This document shows, piece after piece, positions 22,050 to 33,100 of a stretch of DNA of 64,000 nt. The stretch comes from Mermis nigrescens (lineage: Eukaryota > Nematoda > Enoplea > Mermithida > Mermithidae). The notes beneath the pieces are model-generated. The model made no database searches. It was not told the DNA's origin and saw nothing but the letters and a program-made list of their open reading frames with translations. Location: positions 62,001-126,000 of the forward strand of contig JAVLUZ010000750.1 of assembly GCA_036768485.1 (NCBI GenBank). The letters are read 5' to 3'. Position numbers and translations under genes: made by a program. Within the stretch, counting starts at the first letter, position 1, and every line of letters starts with the position of its first letter.

Positions 22050-22590
22050 GATTTCCCACCAATAAAACGGTAGAAACTGCCAAATAATAGAATAAACCGG
22101 CGCAAAGCACCGAATTTTTCGATTTTTCATCGCAAAACAGCATCACGCAACCATATTGCTCACTTTTTGAAAATGTAAAAATTTCCCCAGGGAGGGAATT
22201 TCCCCCCTTCCCCCCCACTGGCTACGCCAGTGCCCCTGAATTTGGGCCTGTTTTCGACGCTTATCCACCGTTTTTGAGTCCGAAAAAGCATCTTAAGTTT
22301 TACTGTCCCCCTTGGTGGAATTTCCTCCAAAGAAAATTTTGACATGTACAAGAACTGAGCAGTATGCTTGCATGATGCTGTTCTGCGACGTGAAATCGAA
22401 AAAGTCGGTGCCTTGCGTCGATTTTGTCTATCTTTTGGCAGTTTCCATTGTTTTAGTGCATGAAAACTCAAAAAAATTAGAACTTCGAGCGCATGATAAG
22501 TATTTTTCCAGTCAGGAAACGTAGAAAATTAAAAAAAAATAAAAATTTTCAATTGCCCTAACAGTGCAGGACGATGTCAAATGTAAAAAA
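22050..22590. repeat. Family H repeats, inverted pair
   Basis: 22050-22240 (reverse) and 22310-22590 (forward) share the H motifs seen at 13.6 kb, facing each other across about 70 bp. Confidence 0.5.
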
Positions 22591-22984
22591 AAACACACGG
22601 CCCCCGCCCGTTTTTATTTGTTTTTTTAGATGAAAAAAATTTCCGAAATACATTCGTAAAGGCACCTACTTCTTACAACGCGAAAAAAATTATGGTTAAT
22701 TAATTACCTTAATTCCTATTTGGGACGCCATGAGCAATGATAATGATCGTATAATTGATATTGTCCATTTTTTTATGTAACATGGACCTCTAATATTGAA
22801 CAGTCGATAACGCATAAATAGCAATAGCTGATGTCAATAAACTAAGCAGACAGATTATATATTGTAACAACATGCGTTGCTATTCTAAATTGCTAAATTT
22901 TGATCGAAAACCATTTTGTCCGTGAAATCTTAATGATTAAGGGCAATATTAAAAAAATTAGACTTTCATATTTTGGCAGTAGGC

Positions 22985-23285
22985 TTTAGCAAACGTCAAA
23001 AACATCCTTTTTCAGCGTTTCTGACGATGCTCTATGTTTCTAGAACATAAAAAAACAAAAATTCCGAAAAAATTAAAAAAGTCGGAACAAATTAAACGTA
23101 AATTTCGCTTTTGAGCAAATAGATAGCTAAGAACGCTTAAAAAAGCACCTTTTCGACAAATTTTTAGAAAATTTTTGGGAACTTTAAAAAAATATACAAT
23201 TCTGAAAGGGTGAAAAAATGGGGGGGTTGAAAATTTTTGGGATTGGGCTGAAACCCCCCCCCACCCGAAACCCCCCAAGATCATG
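22985..23285 (+). repeat. Family D repeat
   Basis: TTTCTGACGATGCTCTATG, AATTAAACGTAAATTTCG and AGATAGCTAAGAACGCTTAA mark this family; the right end is a GGGGTGAAACCCCCC-type run. Confidence 0.55.
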
Positions 23286-23659
23286 TATGGGCTTTAGGTA
23301 GGCAACTATGAAACGATCAAGAACCTGAGGAATTTTTCCTGCTGGTTAAAAACTTTCTAGCAAATTATTCCTGCCGATAGGTAAGCTCTTATTCTTATTC
23401 ATGTAAACATTACAACCACGAATACGACTTGATTTGAGCAACTGTTTGTCGACCTAAGTGGGAGTTAGTAGACCAATGCATCTTTCGAAGGTTATAGCAT
23501 GTAAACTATGCCTAAACCTTAGAGCACTAACATATATAACGCGAATTAAGAGACAACGTTAAATCTCTTACCTACATACCTATGTATGTAGCATTTTGTC
23601 TTTCATTGTTTTTTTAAATCGTTTTTCGTATTGATGTGTTTTCGTTTTCTACCTTTTTG

Positions 23660-23702
23660 TGTGTGTGTGTGTATGTGTATGTATGTTTATGTATGTATGT
23701 AG
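23660..23702. repeat. GT/TATG microsatellite
   Basis: GTGTGTGTGTGTGTATGTGT followed by TATG-type tetramers. Confidence 0.9.
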
Positions 23703-24150
23703 GCCCGTATTCAGGGGGATAGGATGGCACGTGCCACCAAAATGAAATATGAGAGTAATTTTCTCCCTTATTCCCCTTTGCTTTTTTGGCCGAAAATCGC
23801 AAAAAAAATTTCGGCGCCGAATTTCACAATTAGAAATAGAGTCTATTTGGTCCCAAGCGCACGTTTTAAACACTCCATTTTGAGTCTGTATACAATCGAA
23901 AGTGTATTTTGCATCTATGTCTTCTCTTTCCTACGGGTTTTGTGCAGAAATGAGATTTGTTCCAGAGGGTGTTCGTCAGATTCTCACCATATTCAAGGCA
24001 TCTGGGTAGCTAAATTTACAAAAAGTACAGCTCTAGTTGTCGCACAATGTCTTTTTTAATTCATCCTTTGACCCTCCTCATGTTTTTGAAAAATTTTGAT
24101 CGTGGCCCCTCCCCTCCCCTCCCTGAGCGGAATCCTGGATACGGGCGTGT
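23700..24150. repeat. Family E repeat
   Basis: Left end GGCCCGTATTCAGGGGG, right end GGAATCCTGGATACGGGC; the two ends are inverted relative to each other. Confidence 0.6.
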
Positions 24151-24464
24151 GTGTGTGGGTATGTTTTTGTCGGCTCAGCGAGTAGAATTAGTAAATATAA
24201 AAAGGATATAGAATTCAGGTTTAAACTTCTATAGCTCCACAAACACTGAGTCGATTTTGATAAAATCACTTTTCCGGGCTTTCTTCTGAGCATCCTATAG
24301 AACACAATATGTACGTTGCGATTTTTATTGTTGCCTAAATCCTTGATTGTCAAGATTTTGACAAAAAGGTATGTATTGCCTAGCTAAGCTATTCTATTAT
24401 TTCTATTAATATTTTTCTTATATTGTTTTAGATTTTAGAAGTGAAATATTTCGATATTATAAGG

Positions 24465-24595
24465 ATGTCTGGCGGAACCGAATTAGGTGATGACCGCGAA
24501 AAAATAATGCGAAATTTGAAAGCCGAAGTACGTGGCATTCTGTTGTCAGCTGCTCACAATGGTGTCAAGATTGAAGACTTGGAGCGAGATTACGC
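24465..24595 (+). CDS. Exon 1 of the LOTUS-Tudor gene: start codon and first half of LOTUS 1
   Basis: Reads from ATG through KAEVRGILLSAAHNGVKIED to ERDY, the first helices of a LOTUS domain, ending at a GTAATA donor in phase 2. A splice-acceptor-like TTTTAG lies 34 nt upstream of the ATG, so a 5' UTR intron or trans-splicing is likely. Confidence 0.85.
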
Positions 24596-27088
24596 GTAAT
24601 AAATAAATTAATACACAGAAATTATATTTGGTACAAAGAAACGCCGGAAAAGATGTTTTTGACGCGTACCCACTATTTTCGGCCCAAAAAGGCTTTTTCA
24701 AAATTAGAGCTGTACATGGGCCCAGGCCTCGGGCTGGGGCTGGCGGAGCCAAGCTGACCCCGGCACCGGGGCCTGAAAATTTTAATATTGTTGTTAGATG
24801 TAAATTGTTGCATTGATTGAGTGCGAAAATGATTGGCACTGATGTATAGTTCTATCGGTCACATTTTTATTTCGGTGTAGCTGTCAATTAACCAAGGCAT
24901 TTTATTCTTTTGAAGCAGTAAAAGTGATGGAATTGATACTTAATTTAATCAATGAAGCTAACAAGTTTGCACCTATGTAACAGCAATCTGCTGAATGGTG
25001 CTGAGTTATAACTTCCAGTCACAGTTGTCTGTGCTTAGTATTTACGGTCTTAGGTCAGACTGATCTGGAATTCGTCTAGTCTTTTCGAGCTAAAATGATA
25101 TTAGAAATGACTAGAAAGGTTAAAAAAGTAACAACTACATTAGTTCTCAGATGCTAGTCGATTTTAATAATTTTCAGGAGAATGTCCGTTTCTGACTTTG
25201 ATCTCACCATATTTATCCTAGGAAATTATCCCTTATCCCCAACCCCCAAGCATGCGTCTGCTTGCTGCTGCTCTAGTAAATGCGGGAGCAATTCACTTCA
25301 TGTTTTGCTGCATAAAATCGTACTTGAAAATTAAAAACTTTTCATACAATGCTTCATGTAATTCTTAATTGTGTCCCTTAAATTTCAACAATCTCTTGCT
25401 TAGTTAAAAAGCTAAAAAACGGGAGAATGTTACAGTGAAATCATAAATAACTTGCAAGTATTCACTAGGAGAGAGATACAATTTTTGAAGTCTCTATTAG
25501 AACTGGAAAACTTCCCAAGTTCTGGTTAGAAGCCTTGGTAACCCCAGTTTTTAAAAAAGGGAACCCCCATTCCGTAGAAAATTTTAGACCAATTTCACTC
25601 ACGTGTATTTTTTGCAAAATTATGGAGTCAATAATAAATGATTGTATCATAATTTATTTTAATCGGAACAATTTGTTGAACCCACAGCAATTCGGTTTTA
25701 TGAAAAACAAATCGTGTGATTCTCAATTACTAAAATGCAAAAATATTTGGACTAAGAATTTAGATAATCGGATTCCTACTGACATAGTTTATGAAGATTT
25801 TTGTAAAGCCTTCGATTCTGTTGTTCATTCTAAACTGTTACGGAAAGTTGAATGTTTGGGAATTTCTGGAGTTTTGCTAAACTGGATTCGATCATTTTTA
25901 TCAGGCAGATCACATAAGGTAAAAATTGACGGTCATATATCTAATTCATTACCAGTAATAAGCGGTGTTCCTCAAGGAAGTGTTCTGGGTCCCACGTTAT
26001 TTTTGATCTTTATAAACGATTCAGTAGATTCGATTAAAAATAATAATTAAAAATAAATATGAATTAAAAATAATTAAAAATAAATCTGAAAATTAGCTAC
26101 GAAAAATGTGCAACGTTATATTTGGGTTGCGGAAATCCGGAAGTGGGCTATAAGTTAGGTCTATCTGAGTTAAAAAATGCCGAAAATTGTATGAAGGACC
26201 TTGGTATTTACATATCTAATGATTTATCATCGGGCATTCATTGTACAAATATTGCGTCTAAAGCTGCTAGAGTCGCATCCTTAATACACAAAACATTCGT
26301 CTCAAAAAATACCGATTTGATGATCAGAGCTTTTAAAACATACGTTAGACCTATCCTTGAATACGGATCCGTTGTCTGGAATCCATACCAACTTGGAGAT
26401 ATTACACGACTTGAAAAAGTACAAAGAAAATTTACAAAAAAATTATTTTGGAATAAAACTTTATCGTATGATGAAAGATTGAATATTCTAAACTTAGAAC
26501 GACTCGAAACCCGTCGTATCCACACTGATCTTGTCTTTGCCTTTAAAATTGTTAAACACAAAATATTGACATTTAATGAATTTTTTGAGCTTGCACCTGA
26601 TAGAGGTACTAGACACGTAAATAACATGAAACTGTTCATCAAACAATCACGTTTAGATTGTAGAAAACATGACTTTGCGAACAGGGTGGCTTAAATTTGG
26701 AACATTCTCCCGCAGAATACAGTTGACTGTAATAACCCAATAGCTTTTGGGAATATGATTTCGGAAATTGATTTTAGTGTTTATCTTTAGGGGCGTACGT
26801 AAGAGCATTTGGTGCCTTACGCTCCTGGTACCATTGCATTATCTGTTGCTTTATGCACATACTTTGTTTTATGCAGATTGTGTATTATGTTCACATTGAC
26901 AATGCGTTTTTACCTACTTTTTATGTGTTTTCTTTAATACTTTTACCGAATAAATTTTCTTCTTCTCTTCTTTACAATTCTTTAGCTGAATTTGACCTCT
27001 ATTTGAGTAAAGCTGATATCCTCGTAATTATAATAATTTTTATTTATTGTATAATAATAATAATAATAATAATAATATAATAATAAAT

Positions 27089-27135
<47 letters not shown>

Positions 27136-30100
27136 TAGTAATAATAATAATAATAATAATAATAATGTAGATAGTAATTATTATTACTACCTTATTATTT
27201 CACATAAATTATATAGGATATGCCAACATTGGACGTCATATGACCACATTATATGGTATGTTTTTAGGCCCCGGCCCCGGTGAAAAAGGCGGCCCCGGTA
27301 CAGCTCTATTTAAAATTTAACCTCCCCTACCAGAATCCTTATGCTATGCCAGTGTTTTTTTGTACAAGGTTCGTTTGTACATGTACAAAGATGGTCCCTA
27401 AAAGTCTTTGTACATTTCGTACACACAAATTTTTGGGTACTATGATATGGTACAGTAGCGATTTTAGTGTGGCAAAAACAGAGTTGTTCGACCTTTGTTT
27501 ACGTATTTTAGCAATTTCTAGGTTTCTGAGGGCAAAAATCAGTAATAATCGTCTCAAAACGGCGCGAAGCGCCAAAAAATTTGGCATTTCTTGGCGCGGA
27601 GCGCCGAGAATTTTAGCGGATTTCGAACCTTTTTTGCAGTTTTTGTCTTCCAAAAAATCTTTGTACATGTACAAAGACGGTCCCCTAAAGTCTTTGTACA
27701 TCGCGAAAAATCTTTGCCGAATACAAAAAAAACCGTGTGCTGTGCATATGTGGTAATGAATGACTCAAAATTCTGGTTGGGGGTATCCGTTCATTTTTAG
27801 AGAAGAGGCTAGCTTGCGGTCTTCTACGTAGTTTGGCCAGAAATGGTAAAAGAGCACTGAAAATGGCCACAAAATTTAAGTTTATGCGCAGAGTCGGTGA
27901 CTGACAGGGTATAAAAATTTTGAAAAAATTCGATAAAATTCAAAACATAGTCGAAGGACGCAAACCGCCGAAAAATTGTTTTTTTTTAACTAAATGATGG
28001 CTAAAAACGTTTAAATGGTGACGTTTTCTACGGTTTCTTCCAAAAATTCGATTGGGGTAATACTTTTGCAGGAAAAGAAAAATTTTGGGGGAAGGTGGGT
28101 GGGAAGCGCCTCACCAAAATAATATACGTCCAAAAGACATGCACAGCATAAGAATTTGAGGGGTGTGGGTGAATGAAACTTTAAAGTGCTTTCTGGTGCT
28201 CGAAAATGGCGGGTACATATGTACGTGTTAGCTTCGTTTTTCGGCGTTTCTAACGATGCTTTATTTTTCGAGAGCATAACAAAAAAATTGAAAACAAAAA
28301 ATCGAATAAATTGATGCTAATGTAGTCAAAAATGAGTATATGGCGGGGAGCGCCGATAATTTGACATTTTTGGGCTAAAACAGATAGCTAAAAACGCTTA
28401 AAACAGCAGCTTTTCTTCGAATTTATCGGACTTTTTTTGGAAAATAGCGAATTTGGGAAGGGAAAGTAAATGACTTTGAATTTTTGGCCTAAAACGGCCA
28501 ACATGAAGGTGAAAATGGCGCAAAAACTAAACTTTTATCCAAAAGTGGGGAGGTACGGTTTTTTTGTATTCGGCGAAGATTTTTCCCGATGTACAAAGAC
28601 TTTTCGGAACTGTCTTTGTATATACATGTACAAAGATTTTTGGGGAGACAAAAATTGCAAAAAGGTCTAAAAGTCGCGAAAAATTTAACGCTTTGCGCCG
28701 AAATGAGTAATTGTGTGTTCTACATATTTTTATAATGGCAGAAATTGCATTTCAAAAGGAAAAACGTCAAATTTTTCGGCGCTTCACCCCGTTTTTAGAC
28801 GATATTCAGTGATTTTTGCCATCAGAGACCCAGAAATTAGCTAAAATACACTATCACGGATCGATCAACTCTGTTTTTACCATACTAAATTCGCTACTTT
28901 ACCATATTATAGTACCCAAAAATTTGTGTGTACAAAATGTACAAAGACTATTGGGGACCATCTTTGTACATGTACAAACGGACCTTGTACAAAAAAAAAC
29001 ACTGGGGAGGGTCAAAAATTTTCTCACTTTGGTATGGATGGGGCCTCTGTTACATGTAAGACGCACACCACACCACCCCTTGTTACATACCGTCAGCCGG
29101 GCAAGCTTTTTACTTCAAGCGACATAAACGGGCGACCGATACCGTATCGCCAGTTGGGATTCGTTTCGGTGGTGCATTTGCTGAGCAAAGAAATGACGGA
29201 CGTTTGTTCGTTTTGGCAAGACGAATTCGGTCAAATCGTCCTTTTCCCCGTCTCGAGCGAATCTACCAAGCATCTGGAAAATTTGATAGCCAGGCAGAAG
29301 CTGTCCAAGGCAACGCGATTCGGCGGCGCGTTGGTCGACCCGCCGCAAAATCGTAATCGCGCGCCCCACCGTTCGCCGCGCGTCCCGCCGCATTTAGCTT
29401 CGTTGGGAGTCGCGTCTAGAGCTAGCAGAACACCGCAGTCGCGCGGCGGCGCGGCCCTCGCCGCCACCGTAACGTCAATGCCGTCAGCGTCGGCGACGCC
29501 GTCTAATAAAAATAAGTCTTTGCATACGTTATGTTAGTGTAGCGGCTCGAAAATTTGGGTGGCCCGACCATTATTAGCGGGAACAACGGGCCGTAAATTT
29601 TCGGCCAAATATGGCAAAAAACAAAAAATGGCCAAAAAACGCAATTAAGTACCAAAAAATGCAAATTTTCGCCAAAAATCAGGATGGACTTTTGAAAATT
29701 TCCTGATTTCAAGGAAATGGGGGAAGACCAAGTTTGGGCAAGGGGATCCTCACCCCATTGCCGTCTTGCATGCCTGAGTCTATGCATTGCTTACATTTTA
29801 TTGCTATCCGTTATATCTGCACTGCATTATTTCTTGCAGAAAATCATGGGTCCGTGTTCTGGGGGTTCGACTATACGTGCAGAGCATAGTAATTCTGGAA
29901 GTTAAACAAATTTTTCGCTTAAGTGCCTCTTTTGGGCTCAAAAACGATGAATAAGCGTCAAAAACGTCATTTTTCGGCATTGCTGACGACGTTCTGTATA
30001 TCTTTTTAGACGATAGAAGCATGAAACTTTTTTAAAGAGAAATCCTGTGAAATTCAACAGCATTTGGCACATTTAAATTAAATGGAAGTTGAAAATGCTT

Positions 30101-33100
30101 CATGTTTGGTCAGGCTTGTATCCAGGATTCGGCCAAGGAGGGGCGGACTTAACATAAATTGGTATATATCTCGAGGAATTCGCTGGGATAGCTCGCAAAC
30201 ACCGCATTTTTCGACGATTTTCGACATACTCTGTCCATTAACATCGTAAAATCCATAGTTTTACGAAAAAATTTTTTCCAACTTAAAATGCTATAATTAG
30301 TGTTTATCTAACTTTTCTAAAATGCAATAATAATCATTTCAATTCTTCCAACTTTCCGTGCATTATCTTACTTTTCAATATTTTTTCTGGCCAAAGGGGT
30401 GGGAGCGGCCGTCCCCCGCTCCCCTAAATACGTTCCTGTACTTGATTTTAAACCCTCAGATCGGCTGCTTCCTCTCTTCGCTAAATGCTGCTGCTGGCCC
30501 TGAGAATTTCGGGTTTTTCTCACAACAACTTGGAAAATGTGCTGTTTTAGGCACAAATGTATCACCTCGAAATTTTGTCTGGGGGCTCCTGGACATTTTG
30601 GCCGAAAATGACAAAAAAAACAAAAATGGCCAAAAACGGAATTTTTTTCGCCAAAAATTGGGGAGGGGAGTAGGAAAATTTTCTTCTGATGGGGACGACC
30701 ATTTTCAGGTAGAAAATCTGGCTATCTCCGCTGTTATATTCAGATTCTAGCCGTTTATATGTACATAGCGATACTTGAGCGCAAAATGATTTTTCGTTAA
30801 AATTTCGATTTTTTTCACGTAACTGGCTCGATTTTATCTAATCAATGCCATATTTTAAGCTTTTGTATCTGCAGCTTTTTTAATATACGCAAAATTTTTA
30901 GCTTTACAAATTACTCTAAAATGCTTCGAAACTATCTAACTTCGTTTCTTGCTATTTTTCATCATTACAGTTCAAACTTTTATTCAAGATCCATACGACT
31001 ACAATTATTTTAATTTTTTGATTTATTCAAATTTTTTGTATTTTAAACTTTACTTTTATTTACATCTTCGTTTTTTACGGCAGCCAGCGCCGTCGGTTGC
31101 TTCGGCGGCGTATCAAAAGCGCCCGGCAGCCGACGCCAGCGGCTCGCCGCCGTTGCCAGCGTCCGTCGGCCTTTCAACCGATCCGAAGCCCGGAAGACGT
31201 TCACAAGCCGCCGCCATGACTGCTCCCACGGCCCCTTGCGACATAGTCAGTCGGCTGGCGGAGCAGTCGCTTTTGACGCAAAGTGTCGAACCGAAGTCGT
31301 CGCAGCTAGCGGCTCAACCCGCCGTCGCCGCGACGACGCCGCCGCGATCGTCGGCGCCGGCCGCCGCTGCCGCCGCCGCTCCTACGCCGGCGGCGCAAGC
31401 GCCGCTCGCCGCCGGAATGCCGCCATTCGCGCGCTTCGGCTTCGCGCCTCAGCCGCCGCATTTCTTCCGGCAACCGTGGCTACAGTATCCAACGGGTCCG
31501 GCGATAATGACGCCTTACGGCCCGTCGGAACCGCTGTTTGCCGGTCCGATGATGCCGCCGCGTTTCGCCGGCGGCCCGCATCGGTTCCTTAACGGCCCGC
31601 AGCTGTACGCCGCCGGACCGTCGCCTTTCGCTCGTCAGCGTTTCCCAGGCGGTCAGCGTCCGTTCATCGCCGACGCGTCGCCGCGTTTGCCGTTCGCCAA
31701 CGACGCGTCGCCGCGCTTTCCGTTCGCCTTCGCGGTGCCGTCGCTCGCGCCGCACGAGCAGATATTGCACCCGTTGCTTACGCCGGCCGCGTCGTCGGAA
31801 CCTTTGCCGTCGTTGTCGGCGGCGACGCCGACGGCGGCGACTTCGCCGCCCTGGTCGAAGGCGACGACGCCAACGACGACGACGATTGCGATTACGGCGC
31901 CGATTGAGATCGCGCCAACGACATCGAATCAGGTGCCTATGCTGTCGCTGGCCGAGTTACAGGCATTGACGTCGAGTGAGAATAGAACAATTTTTTTGTA
32001 AAAAGTTAAACAGGTCTTATGCATATACAGGGATCCGTTCAGCCAAAGATGGTCTTGCATTTTCTCCTTATCCCGCCAAAGTCAATTTTTTTGGCAGTGT
32101 TTAGCTTTTTTCCATTTTGGGCCAAAAATTGTAAGTCACTGCCCAAAATGGTTTTGGGTGGATAAAAAAACGTTTTAGGTCGGAAGAAATATAAAAAGGC
32201 AGAAAATGCGATAAAATGGCAACTAACAATGGCACCCGATGACCGTAATAAAAAATACCTATGAATATTCTTTTTTGTAGTTCATGTGCTTATTTGAATG
32301 AAAAATTAGCGACCATTTGACATAGGAATATGAGTCGATAATATGCGCGTCGATTTATTAGCGTGGGGCGGGGGGGGGGCAAATGACCTCCGATTTTTGC
32401 TCAAAATTGCACGTTTTTTGCAAAAAATCAAGGGGGTGTAAAAAAATTCTGGTTTTTTTGGGACGGAGGACGACAAATCAGGGGAAACCCTATTCTGTTC
32501 CACGCAATTACTAACCATCTGAGAAATTAATTAAAAATTAATAATCTAAAATTGCTTCTACCGTAACAGAATATTCTTATAAAAGGTTTATTTAAAATAG
32601 ATGTCAGAACTGGCTCATTAGACATTTCTCTTACTCCACCGCCGACCGTAATGTCCTCGTCGACGGCCAAAAAGCCCAATTCGCTATTAAATGATCCGCT
32701 GGCCGAAAAATTTTTAATCGGGCCCAATGTGACGCCGACAAAAGAACGTTCTCAGCGGACGACGAGCGCTGCGGAAACTGCGAGTAATAGTCACATATGG
32801 GCGTCGCGAAAGGGGTCACTTAGAACCCCAGAATCGAGCCCCTCAGGAGTTGATAGACTCTGAATTGAATTTTCGGTGCTTTTTTGCAATTTTGCGCTTT
32901 CATACTTGGACACGTATCTCTGGAGGGAATAAAGGGGGCTTCGGAACCCCTTCCCCCAATTCAGAAGAGTCGGAAAAATAGGACTTTTGAAACGTAATTT
33001 GTGCTATTCTTGGCCTTTTTGGGCTTAGTTCCCCAGGATTGGACGGCCAGCTGCGTGCCTGTTCAGACTCATCAGAATTTTGTTGCTGCCCATGCATAAA

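Larger units (their letters stand above)
12523..24464. other. Gene-free stretch between LSM2 and the LOTUS-Tudor gene
   Basis: About 12 kb with no gene I can support. It holds A, H, G foldbacks, CR1 remnants, a SINE-like segment, the 2.6-kb hAT element, and C, D and E repeats. The promoters of both flanking genes must lie here but no specific element was recognised. Confidence 0.6.
25455..26975 (+). mobile_element. CR1-like non-LTR retrotransposon remnant, sense to the host gene
   Basis: Contains two coding remnants (25535-26047, 26122-26694) and a 3' end with AATAAATTTTCTTCTTCTC (26950-26975), like the 15.8-kb copy. An internal deletion at about 26040-26125 removes the catalytic YADD region. 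Both 5' part and endonuclease are missing. Confidence 0.85.
24596..29119. other. Intron 1 of the LOTUS-Tudor gene
   Basis: 4.5 kb holding a CR1 remnant (25455-26975), an ATT microsatellite, two family B copies and a family D copy. Confidence 0.75.

Noticed and set aside
27047..27283. Asn/Ile-rich open frame
   Set aside because: Translation of the ATT/AAT microsatellite.
29115..29467. Minus-strand open frames opposite exon 2
   Set aside because: Shadows of the GC-rich exon on the other strand.
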